Shown: positions 19,611-27,539 of the stretch, in pieces
Position numbering within the stretch: the stretch's first letter is position 1
Layout of the letters: each line of letters begins with the position of its first letter
Assembly: GCA_019112985.1 (NCBI GenBank)
Contig: DXIG01000141.1
Location: forward strand, 1-33,032
Direction of reading: 5' to 3'
Source: Candidatus Butyricicoccus stercorigallinarum
GTDB taxonomy: Bacteria > Bacillota > Clostridia > Oscillospirales > Butyricicoccaceae
Length of the DNA: 33,032 bases
The notes under the pieces: model-generated
What the model was told of the DNA's origin: nothing
Database searches by the model: none
What the model saw: only the letters and a program-made list of their open reading frames with translations
Position numbers and translations under genes: made by a program

Positions 19611-19823
19611 ATGGGCAAGAAAAAGCAGATTCCACTGCGGCTGTCGCAGAGCCTGTACGACGCCATCGCCGCGTGGGCGGAGGACGACTTTCGTTCGGTC
19701 AACGGGCAGATCGAATACCTGCTGACCGAATGCGTCCGCCAGCGGAAGAAAAACGGAAAATATGTGCCGGAACAGCTGGAGGAGCACCTCGAGATGGATC
19801 TGGAATCCACGCCGGCCGATTGA
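19611..19823 (+). CDS. Ribbon-helix-helix (Arc-like) DNA-binding protein
   Basis: 70 aa; [50 protein letters not shown]; starts 9 nt after the SPFH gene. Confidence 0.8.
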   Translation: MGKKKQIPLRLSQSLYDAIAAWAEDDFRSVNGQIEYLLTECVRQRKKNGKYVPEQLEEHLEMDLESTPAD

Positions 19824-19868
19824 CAAACGCCGCGCGCCATGCTATGCTTTTGCTATCGAAGGACAGCC

Positions 19869-20084
19869 CATTCCAAAAAACGCAGGCGTTTTTTGGAGAA
19901 CAGGCAGCCCGCGGCAGCGCACGCGCACAGCGCGCACGTTTGCGGGCTGTGCGGTGTTTTTCCGACGCACCTGTCGCCGGAAAAACGATTTCACCTGCCG
20001 CCTGCGGGCGGAAAAATTCTGCCGAGCGCTGTTCACGCACGCAAGAAACTTTCTTGCATGACGCATCGCTTTTTCGACAGTCTG
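19869..20084 (+). repeat. Dispersed multi-hairpin intergenic repeat, copy 1 (full length)
   Basis: Shares ordered blocks with the reverse complement of 29070-29254: GCAGCCCGCGGCAGCGCACGCGCAC, GTTTGCGGGCTG, TTTTTCCGACGC.CCTGTCGCCGGAAAAA, TGCCGCCTGCGGGCGG, ATGACG.AT.GCTTTTTCG.CA.TCTG. Confidence 0.82.
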
Positions 20085-20114
20085 CGCTCTCCTCGCAAGA
20101 GGAGAGCGATTTTT
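20085..20114 (+). terminator. Rho-independent terminator of the SPFH-RHH transcript
   Basis: CGCTCTCCTC-GCAA-GAGGAGAGCG-ATTTTT. Confidence 0.8.
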
Positions 20115-20141
20115 CGTTCTGTTTCCGAGGAGGACCCCATC

Positions 20142-20645
20142 ATGCATGACACCATCGCCGAACTGCTGCTGGCGGCCTGCGCCTACAACGGCGCCGACCC
20201 CCGGCGCAACCACCACCTGCTCAAGGTGCACAACTACTGCCGCATGATCGCGCAGGGCGAGCAGCTGGACGCGCACACCCGCTTTGTGCTGGAGGCCGCC
20301 GCCGTCCTGCACGACATCGGCATCCACGAGGCGGAGCGCGTGCACGGCTCGTCCGCCGGGGCGTATCAGCAGCAGGAGGGGCCGGCGGTCGCGCGGCGGC
20401 TGCTCGAGCCGTTCGCCCTGCCGGAGGAGGACGTGGCGCGCATCTGCTGGCTGATCGCGCACCACCACACCTACCGCCCGATCGACGGCGCCGACCATCA
20501 GATTCTGTTGGAGGCGGATTTCCTCGTCAATGCGTGGGAGGATGCGTTCGGCGAAGCGCAGATCCGCCATTTTTACACCCACGTCGCCGCGACGGAAACC
20601 GGAAAGGCGCTGCTGCGCGCGCACTATCTGCCGGACGCGGATTGA
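20142..20645 (+). CDS. HD-domain hydrolase
   Basis: MHDTIAELLLAACAYNGADPRRNHHLLKVHNYCRMIAQGEQLDAHTRFVLEAAAVLHDIGIHEAER...; H..HD motif; RBS GAGGAGG. Confidence 0.85.
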   Translation: MHDTIAELLLAACAYNGADPRRNHHLLKVHNYCRMIAQGEQLDAHTRFVLEAAAVLHDIGIHEAERVHGSSAGAYQQQEGPAVARRLLEPFALPEEDVARICWLIAHHHTYRPIDGADHQILLEADFLVNAWEDAFGEAQIRHFYTHVAATETGKALLRAHYLPDAD

Positions 20646-20944
20646 GGCTCCGCCGGGCGGAACACGCACAACCAGATGCACGGCGCGCTGGTGTAGCTGA
20701 CGCGGTGGCGCAGGTGGGCGGGCAGCCACGCCGTGTCGCCCGCGCGCAGGCGCTGCCGTCTGCCGCCGGCGTATTCCAGCTCGCCCTCCCCCGCGAGGAC
20801 GCACACCCACTCGTCCTCCGCCTGGTCGTACCAGCCGGACGTCTGCCCGTTGGAGACGATGCGCTCGATGCGCGTCGCCCCGGTCAGCAGCGGCTCGACC
20901 AGCTCCTCCGCCGGCAGTTCCGCCGGCAATGCAAAGACATTCAT
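20624..20944 (-). CDS. Small cupin-domain protein
   Basis: 106 aa; TSGWYDQAEDEWVCVLAGEGELEYAGGRRQRLRAGDTAWLPAHLRHRV, a cupin-like metal-site pattern. Confidence 0.8.
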   Translation of the reverse strand: MNVFALPAELPAEELVEPLLTGATRIERIVSNGQTSGWYDQAEDEWVCVLAGEGELEYAGGRRQRLRAGDTAWLPAHLRHRVSYTSAPCIWLCVFRPAEPQSASGR

Positions 20945-20985
20945 CTGTTTCAGCCTCCCAATTTTTTCGAGAAAGGATTGTTGTT

Positions 20986-21612
20986 ATGTCCGAAACCCGT
21001 CAGGATACCTTCACCTGTCCGCAGTGCGGGGAAGACGGCCCGATCGAGCTGTGGACCGGCATCAACGTCGACCACGACCCCGACGCGCGCCGCCGCGTCG
21101 AAGACCTGTCGCTCTTTTCGTGGACGTGCCCCAACTGCGGCAAGGACTGCCTGGTGCTGCACCCCTGCCTGTACCACGACATGACCAACGAATTTATGGT
21201 CTGGTTCGCGCCCGACGGCGAGGTGCAGGACGGCGCGGAATTTTCCCAGCTTGAGCGCTACACGCTGCGCACGACGCGCACGCCCAACGAGTTCCGCGAG
21301 AAGATCAACGTCCTCGAGCGCCATCTGGACGACCGCGCGCTCGAGCTGACCAAGCTGATCCTGATCATGCAGCTCTCGCGTGACAGCGTCGACGTCGTGG
21401 ACGTCGTGTTCCACAGCATCGACCGCAATGGACAGTTCGTCTTCGTGCTCGTCCACCCGGACGGCGTGGAGCAGTACCTGCGCCTGCCGGCGGCGACCTA
21501 CCAGAAGCTGGCGCACGACGTGCGCGAATACCTGTTCACGCCGGGCCGCGGCTTCCAGACCATCGACCTGAGCTGGGCGAAGGAAGCGCTGGAGCTGCTG
21601 CGCGGCGCGTAA
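20986..21612 (+). CDS. CpXC-domain protein
   Basis: MSETRQDTFTCPQCGEDGPIELWTGINVDHDPDARRRVEDLSLFSWTCPNCGKDCLVLHPCLYHDM: paired CPxCG motifs; start at 20986. Confidence 0.8.
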   Translation: MSETRQDTFTCPQCGEDGPIELWTGINVDHDPDARRRVEDLSLFSWTCPNCGKDCLVLHPCLYHDMTNEFMVWFAPDGEVQDGAEFSQLERYTLRTTRTPNEFREKINVLERHLDDRALELTKLILIMQLSRDSVDVVDVVFHSIDRNGQFVFVLVHPDGVEQYLRLPAATYQKLAHDVREYLFTPGRGFQTIDLSWAKEALELLRGA

Positions 21613-21630
21613 AAACGCCCCCTTACGACA

Positions 21631-21665
21631 AAAGCCGTCCCGCTCGCGCGGGACGGCTTCGTTTA
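21631..21665. terminator. Bidirectional hairpin terminator between CpXC gene and iolG
   Basis: AAGCCGTCCCGC-TC-GCGCGGGACGGCTT, T-rich on both sides. Confidence 0.8.
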
Positions 21666-21696
21666 TTGTTCAATCATGGTATGGATTGCTGGAAAA

Positions 21697-22722
21697 TTAC
21701 TCGGCAACCTTGACCCAGACACCGCCGTTGCGGCAGGACTCGGTTGCTGCGGCAGCCATCAGGACCGGACGCAGGCCGTCATACGCACCGACAACCGTCG
21801 GCTTGTCGTTGACGACAGAGTCGATGAAGTACTTGAGCTGCTCGATGAACGCATCGTTGTAGCGCTCGAGGAAGAACCACTTCGGCTTCTCGGAAACCGA
21901 GCCGTCGACGGTGGTGATGGTCGCGGTGGAGTTCAGATCGTTCTGATCTGCCGCCATGCCCTTGGAGCCGAAGACCTCAACTCTCTGGTCGTAGCCGTAA
22001 ACGGCCTGACGGGAGTTGTTGATGGTGGCGATTGCGCCGTTTGCCAGCTTCATGGTGACAACCGCGGTGTCGACATCCGGGATACCGGACTCTTTCTGCA
22101 GGTTCGGGTTGACCAGGCAGGAGCCAACGGCGGAAATCTCAACCGCCTCGGAGCCGGACAGATAGCGAACCATGTCGAAGTCATGGATCATCATATCATA
22201 GAAGATGCCGCCGGAAACTGCGACGTAGGATGCCGGGGGCGGCTCCGGATCGCGGGAGGAGACGTTGATGTAGTGCGGATCGCCGATCTTGCCGGCCTTG
22301 ACCGCGTCAGCAACTGCCTTGTGGTTGTGGTCGAAGCGGCGGTTGAAGCCGACCTGGAACTTGACGCCCTTTTCCTCTACCATCGCCAGCAGCGCCTTGA
22401 TCTTCTCGATATCGTAGTCGATCGGCTTCTCGCAGAATACATGCTTGCCAGCCTTGACCGCTTCCATCGAAACCTCACAATGGGTGTCGGTGGAGGAGCA
22501 AACCATGACGACGTCGACATCCGGGTTGTTGATGACGTCCATGTAATCGGTGGATGCGTTGGTGATGCCTCTCTGTGCCAGCCACTCGCGCGCGCCGGAC
22601 TTGTCGAGCATCGGATCGGCCGCCGCGATAACCTCAGCGCCGTCCAGGTTGTTCAGCAGGTTGTTGATGTGGAGCTTGCCGATACGGCCGCATCCAACAA
22701 CGCCAAAACGTAAATTTGCCAT
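21697..22722 (-). CDS. iolG: Inositol 2-dehydrogenase (Gfo/Idh/MocA family)
   Basis: 341 aa; MANLRFGVVGCGRIGKLHINNLLNNLDGAEVIAAADP..., VFCEKPIDYDIEKI, FQVGFNRRFDHNHKAVADAVKAGKIGDPHYINVSSRDPEPPP. Confidence 0.9.
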   Translation of the reverse strand: MANLRFGVVGCGRIGKLHINNLLNNLDGAEVIAAADPMLDKSGAREWLAQRGITNASTDYMDVINNPDVDVVMVCSSTDTHCEVSMEAVKAGKHVFCEKPIDYDIEKIKALLAMVEEKGVKFQVGFNRRFDHNHKAVADAVKAGKIGDPHYINVSSRDPEPPPASYVAVSGGIFYDMMIHDFDMVRYLSGSEAVEISAVGSCLVNPNLQKESGIPDVDTAVVTMKLANGAIATINNSRQAVYGYDQRVEVFGSKGMAADQNDLNSTATITTVDGSVSEKPKWFFLERYNDAFIEQLKYFIDSVVNDKPTVVGAYDGLRPVLMAAAATESCRNGGVWVKVAE

Positions 22723-22842
22723 GACCTTTTCTCTCCTTGTCTATACGAATGCTATACGACGGAAAATGGGATACCCGCGGCAAACGCCGCCGGGTATCCA
22801 TATTTCTTTCCTTTTTAGGCGAATTTCAGGCGAACTGTCGTC

Positions 22843-23748
22843 TTACTTTGCCATTTCCGCGGTGATGTACTCGTAAGCCATCTTCGCGTACTTGAACGGG
22901 TTGGCCTTTGCCGGGTCCTGCTCGGCCTCGACCATGATCCAGCCTTCGTAGCCGATCTCGTCCAGCTTCTTGAGCACTGCCGGGAAGTCAACGCAGCCTT
23001 CCGGATCGCCCGGTACGGTGAACGCGCCGTTGCGGACGGACTTCAGGAAGGACCAGCTCTCCTTGATGGCCTGATCGCGAACCGGCTTGCGCATGTTCTT
23101 CAGATGTACGTGGCCGATTCTGTTCGGGAACTTCTCGAGGATCGCCAGCGGGTCAACCTCGGAGAACGTCCAGTGGCCGGTGTCGTAGCACAGCAGCAGG
23201 TCGTCGGAGGTATTTTCCAGCATGCGGACGGTCTCCTCCAGCGTCTGCACGCAGGTGCCCATGTGATGGTGGAAGCAGGCGCGGATGCCGTTGCTCTTTG
23301 CGTACTCAGCCAGCTTGTTCAGGCCTTCGCACATCTTCATGAACTCGTCGTCGGTGAACGTCGCCTTGTTCTCAAAGATGGACAGATCCTGATTGCCCTG
23401 GATGGAGTAGGACTGCTCAGAAATGTTGATTGCCGTCGCGCCGGCGTAGGACAGATACTCGATCTCCTTCTTGAACTCCTCGAAGGTCTCCTCGTACGGC
23501 TTGGTGCCGAGGAAGGAAGAGAACCACTTGGAAGCAATCGTCATGCCGCGCAGGTCGAGCGCTTCCTTCAGCTCCTTGACGTCGGACGGATACTTGTGTC
23601 CGACCTCGCAGCCGGTGAAGCCGGCCAGGCGCATCTCGGAAATGCACTGCTGGAACGTATTCTCGTCGCCGAGATCCCACATGTCGTCGTTGGTCCAGCC
23701 GATCGGACAGATACCAAGCTTGATATCCTTGTTTGTGAACATACTCAC
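22843..23748 (-). CDS. iolE: Inosose dehydratase (myo-inosose-2 dehydratase)
   Basis: 301 aa; FTNKDIKLGICPIGWTNDDMWDLGDENTFQQCISEMRLAGFTGCEVGHKYPSD... typical IolE TIM barrel. Confidence 0.92.
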   Translation of the reverse strand: MSMFTNKDIKLGICPIGWTNDDMWDLGDENTFQQCISEMRLAGFTGCEVGHKYPSDVKELKEALDLRGMTIASKWFSSFLGTKPYEETFEEFKKEIEYLSYAGATAINISEQSYSIQGNQDLSIFENKATFTDDEFMKMCEGLNKLAEYAKSNGIRACFHHHMGTCVQTLEETVRMLENTSDDLLLCYDTGHWTFSEVDPLAILEKFPNRIGHVHLKNMRKPVRDQAIKESWSFLKSVRNGAFTVPGDPEGCVDFPAVLKKLDEIGYEGWIMVEAEQDPAKANPFKYAKMAYEYITAEMAK

Positions 23749-23859
23749 AACACCTCCATAATTTTATAATCCTGTCCGCACGTCCAGTGTCCGCGTGAAA
23801 TCTCTCTAAATTTCCACGCGGCGCGCGGGCAGGTAAATAGGCTTTTCTCCTACATTCTT

Positions 23860-23888
23860 ATGATATAGGATACGGTGGTATTTGTCAA
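23860..23888 (-). promoter_or_regulatory. Sigma-A promoter of iolE
   Basis: Reverse strand TTGACA (23883-23888), 17-nt spacer, TATCAT (23860-23865). Confidence 0.7.
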
Positions 23889-24085
23889 ACGTTTTGTGCA
23901 ATTTGGTTAATTATTTTTTCTTTTCCCCCGCAATCTATCCTGTTTTTACAAATATATTGGCAATGTTGTCCATATGCCCCGCAGATATATCCATTTTTAT
24001 GGGCACTTTTCCAGTCGCGGATTTCCGGCGGGCGCTGCGCGCCGCACGCGCCGCCGTTTTGCAGCTTCCTGCTGTCCCGGCGCGC

Positions 24086-24123
24086 GAAAAAGAGCGCCGC
24101 TCCCGCGTGGAAGCGGCGCCCTC
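24086..24123 (-). terminator. Rho-independent terminator after secreted protein gene
   Basis: GAG/GGCGCCGCTTCC..GGGAGCGGCGCTC stem with reverse-strand TTTTTCG. Confidence 0.7.
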
Positions 24124-24134
24124 TGCTGCCGTGG

Positions 24135-24983
24135 TCAGATACGTTTTTTGTATACCGCCAGTCCGGCCAGCGCGAGCGCGGCGGCGCCCGCCAGGCACCA
24201 GAGCGGCCAGGCGGCTTCTTCCGCTGCGGCCGTGCCGTCCGCCGTCCCGCCGTAGTGCCGCTCGATGATGGCGGAGAACTCGCCCATCGGGTAGGCCTCG
24301 CCCTGCCCGATGTCCGCGGGGTCGACGCCGGTCGGGCGCGGATCGCCGATCGGGATGGCCTGCAAGCCGTCGTCCGGCGTCTCCAAAATGGCGACGGCCG
24401 AGCGCAGCTTGGGCGAGCCGCCGAGAATCAGCGCGCGGCTGATCGTTCCGCTGTACGCCGCTTCGATCTGCTGCTCATACCAGTCGGCGGTGTCCGCCTG
24501 CTCCCGGATCTCGGTCGGATACCAGTTGCCCTCGTCCTCTCTCAGCTGCTCAAGCTGCTTCTCCGTCAGTATGGCATACGCCTGATCGTCGCCGGTCTCC
24601 GGCACGCCCTGCGCGAGGGTCACGCTGAGCACCGCGTCCTGCGCCCGCACCGGCAGCACCCAGACGGTGTAGTCGGCCGCCTGCGCGATCTGGTCGAACG
24701 TCATCTCCTGCTGCAAAAACTGCCCGTAGAGATTCGACTCGTCCACGTACATCTTGTACGCCTGGCTCCAGTCGAGGTCGTCCGCGGTCACGTCGGCGGT
24801 GATGCCGCTGTCGTCATATTCCTGTAATTCGTTGATCCAATCCACAATGCGCTCGTCCAGCGCGGTCAGCTCCGCGTAGTCCGGCGTCTCCGGCGTCAGC
24901 CGCTCGATCTCGGCGGCGAACGCGCCGGCCGTCAGCGCCGCGCCGCACAGCGCGGTGAGCGCGAGCAAAAACAGCTTTTTCAT
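24135..24983 (-). CDS. Secreted or membrane-anchored protein of unknown function (signal peptide plus C-terminal TM; possibly TPM-domain-like)
   Basis: 282 aa; MKKLFLLALTALCGAALTAGAFAAEIERL...WPLWCLAGAAALALAGLAVYKKRI. Family assignment tentative. Confidence 0.65.
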   Translation of the reverse strand: MKKLFLLALTALCGAALTAGAFAAEIERLTPETPDYAELTALDERIVDWINELQEYDDSGITADVTADDLDWSQAYKMYVDESNLYGQFLQQEMTFDQIAQAADYTVWVLPVRAQDAVLSVTLAQGVPETGDDQAYAILTEKQLEQLREDEGNWYPTEIREQADTADWYEQQIEAAYSGTISRALILGGSPKLRSAVAILETPDDGLQAIPIGDPRPTGVDPADIGQGEAYPMGEFSAIIERHYGGTADGTAAAEEAAWPLWCLAGAAALALAGLAVYKKRI

Positions 24984-25188
24984 GTCGCTCCCTCCTCAGT
25001 CTTCGACCGGGTATGCGTCTCATCTTTTCTTGTGGTTTTATTCTATTACAGAAAAGAACGAAGCGCAATAGATATGTCAATATTGTAACCAAACTGTTTC
25101 TGTATTTTCATAAACATGGCATAAACGGGCAATCGCCTCTCTCCCCCTCCCGCGCGCCGGCGCGCCGCGCGATATCGCTTTTGCGCGC

Positions 25189-25221
25189 AAAAAAGCGCCG
25201 CCCCCCTGCGGGGGCGGCGCG
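25189..25221 (-). terminator. Rho-independent terminator after transketolase genes
   Basis: GCGCCGCCCCC-CTGC-GGGGGCGGCGC with reverse-strand TTTTTT. Confidence 0.85.
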
Positions 25222-25244
25222 GACAGAATCGGAGCAGTCCAATC

Positions 25245-26219
25245 TTACTTTCTGGCGATAACCTTCTTGACGTTGGCGACGATCTCCTCTGCGGTCAGCT
25301 TGTACGCCTCCTGCAGGAAGTTCTGCGCGCCAACCTGGCCGAACTGGTCGTGTACGCCGACCATCTCAACCGGCGTCGGGCACTGCTCGGACAGCACGCG
25401 GGCAACGGCGGAGCCGAGGCCGCAGGTGCAGTTGTGGTTCTCAGCGGTGACGATCGCGCCGGTCTCCTTGGCGGACTTGACGATCAGCTCCTCGTCGATC
25501 GGCTTCCAGGTGAACATGTCGATGACACGAACCTTGATGCCCTCGGCCTCCAGCGTCTCGTAAGCCTTCAGCGCCTCGTCGACCATGATGCCGGAAGCGA
25601 TGACGGTCGCCTGGTCGTCTGCGCTCTCCTTGAGCGTGACGCCCTTGCCGATCTCGAAGTCAGAGCCGTCGGCGTAGATGGTGGTGAAGCCCTTGCGGAT
25701 CATGCGCATGTAGGACAGACGGCCCTCTACGGCGGTCAGCTTCTTGGTCAGCGCGTAAACCTGCGCGTAGTCGACCGGATCGATGACGATCGCGTCCGGA
25801 ACGGACATGTACAGCGCGCAGTCCTCAAACGGCATGTGGGTGCCGCCGTTGTAAGCAGCGCATACGCCGGGGTCGGAGCCCAGAACCTTGACGCCCAGCT
25901 TCGCATATGCGGCGGACATGAACGCCTGGTCGAACGCACGGCGGGAAGCGAAGCAGCCGAAGGAATGGATCCACGCCTTCTTGCCGGTCGCGGTCAGACC
26001 AGCGGCGATGCCCATGGCGTTTGCTTCCGCGATGCCCGCGTTGATGGTGCGGTCCGGATACTTGGCAGCCAGCTTCTTGGTGTTGATGCAGCCCATCAGG
26101 TCGCAGTCGACATGAACGACGGACTTGTCCGCCTCCATGAGCTCGAGCATAGCCTGAACGTAGCCGTCACGGCAGCTGCGCTTGTCTTTTTCGTGCTTTC
26201 CAATTAAAGTAAAACTCAT
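25245..26219 (-). CDS. Transketolase C-terminal subunit (pyrimidine-binding and C-terminal domains)
   Basis: 324 aa; MSFTLIGKHEKDKRSCRDGYVQAMLELMEADKSVVHVDCDLMGCINTKKLAAKYPDRTINAGIAEANAMGIAAGLTATGKKAWIHSFGCFASRRAFDQ. Confidence 0.9.
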   Translation of the reverse strand: MSFTLIGKHEKDKRSCRDGYVQAMLELMEADKSVVHVDCDLMGCINTKKLAAKYPDRTINAGIAEANAMGIAAGLTATGKKAWIHSFGCFASRRAFDQAFMSAAYAKLGVKVLGSDPGVCAAYNGGTHMPFEDCALYMSVPDAIVIDPVDYAQVYALTKKLTAVEGRLSYMRMIRKGFTTIYADGSDFEIGKGVTLKESADDQATVIASGIMVDEALKAYETLEAEGIKVRVIDMFTWKPIDEELIVKSAKETGAIVTAENHNCTCGLGSAVARVLSEQCPTPVEMVGVHDQFGQVGAQNFLQEAYKLTAEEIVANVKKVIARK

Positions 26220-26233
26220 TTCCTATGCCCTCC

Positions 26234-27097
26234 TTACTTTGCAGCCTTGACAGCAGCCAGCTCAGCCTCTGCTGCAGCGATTGCTTCTTCCCACTGCTCC
26301 GGAGACGGCTGAGAGCTGTGAGCGGCAGACGGCTCTGCGAACGTAGCGCCCTTGCCCTTGGTGGTGTTCAGGACGATGCAGGTCGGAACACCCTTCACGG
26401 TCAGCGCCTGCTGAACAGCGTCGTAAACCTGCTCTACGTCGTTGCCGTTGGCAACCTCGATGACGTTCCAGCCGAACGCATCAAACTTCGCGCCGAGGCC
26501 CTTGCCGTGGCTCATGACGTCGGCAACCGCGCCGTCGAGCTGATTCTTGTTGTCGTCCACAAAGCAGGTCAGGTTGTCCAGCTTATAGTGCGCGGCAAAC
26601 TGCGCAGCCTCCCAGACCTGTCCCTCGTCACATTCGCCGTCACCGACAAAGACGTAAACGTGGTTGTCGCGTCCATCGATCTTGTTGCCCAGCGCAGCGC
26701 CGGTCGCGGTGGACATGCCCTGGCCGAGAGAACCGGTGGTCAGATCGACGCCCGGGGTCTTGGTGCGGTCGGTATGGGACGGGAAGTTCGTGTTCGGCTT
26801 GTTCAGCGTGCGGGTCTCCTCCAGCGGATAGTAGCCCTTGAGCGCGAGGGTCGCGTATGCACACGGACCTGCGTGACCCTTGGACAGGACGCACCAGTCG
26901 CGGTCCTCCCAGCGCGGGTTCTTCGGATCAACCTTCATGACGTCGCCGTACAGAACCGCCATTGCCTCGACGATCGACATCGAGCCGCCGACGTGTCCAA
27001 AGCCAAGCGAGCCGATGGTCTTCAGGGTCTCAACACGGATTTCTGCTGCGAATTCACGGAGAGCCTGCATCTTTTCTGCTTTCTGCATTGAATACAC
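26234..27097 (-). CDS. Transketolase N-terminal subunit (TPP-binding)
   Basis: 287 aa; GSLGFGHVGGSMSIVEAMAVLYGDVMKVDPKNPRWEDRDWCVLSKGHAGPCAYATLALKGY..., VFVGDGECDEGQVWEAAQFAAHYKLDNLTCFVDDNKNQLDG. Confidence 0.92.
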   Translation of the reverse strand: MYSMQKAEKMQALREFAAEIRVETLKTIGSLGFGHVGGSMSIVEAMAVLYGDVMKVDPKNPRWEDRDWCVLSKGHAGPCAYATLALKGYYPLEETRTLNKPNTNFPSHTDRTKTPGVDLTTGSLGQGMSTATGAALGNKIDGRDNHVYVFVGDGECDEGQVWEAAQFAAHYKLDNLTCFVDDNKNQLDGAVADVMSHGKGLGAKFDAFGWNVIEVANGNDVEQVYDAVQQALTVKGVPTCIVLNTTKGKGATFAEPSAAHSSQPSPEQWEEAIAAAEAELAAVKAAK

Positions 27098-27180
27098 CTA
27101 CCTATTCCTAATTCGTAAATTGTAGTGCGGATTTGCGGCGCGGAACCCCGCGCCGGCGCCCCCGCACAGCAGTTTCTTTG

Positions 27181-27209
27181 ATTTTATCATTCCTGCCCAC
27201 AAATTGCAA
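27181..27209 (-). promoter_or_regulatory. Putative promoter for the split transketolase genes
   Basis: Reverse strand TTGCAA (27204-27209), 17-nt spacer, TAAAAT (27181-27186) with upstream TGA (extended -10). Confidence 0.6.
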
Positions 27210-27345
27210 TGCTCGGCCGCTCTTTTTTATAGATTTTTTCAATATGCCCCGATTTTTTGGAAAAGTTATCGCAACATGTTCCACAACTCTTGCATTGCAA
27301 TGTTCCATTTCTTCCCCAAAAGTCACAAAATTTTTTCAATTTATG

Positions 27346-27380
27346 GTTCCATTTTGTTATCATTTCTGGTATACTACCAG
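27346..27380 (+). promoter_or_regulatory. Putative promoter/operator of the DeoR-family regulator
   Basis: Extended -10 TGGTATACT (TATACT 27370-27375) inside inverted repeat CTGGTA-TAC-TACCAG (27366-27380); weak -35 GTTCCA at 27346. Confidence 0.5.
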
Positions 27381-27539
27381 TAACACGGGCGCAGGACTGC
27401 GTTTTGCGCTCATCTCCCGGGGCTTTTTCCGGCCGGACGTGCAGGGTGTCCGCGCAGCCCCGGCATCGCTGCGGCGCGCCGCCGGGGGGGCGGGTGCGTC
27501 CGATTCGTATTTCACCATTCAATAGAAAGCAGGGGTCGA

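Noticed and set aside
19611-19823. Classical toxin-antitoxin system with the RHH protein as antitoxin
   Set aside because: The upstream partner is a large SPFH membrane protein, not a toxin-like protein; an autoregulated module is better supported.
22741-22759. Direct repeat CTATACGA x2 just upstream of iolG
   Set aside because: Only two 8-mers in a short stretch; no support for function.
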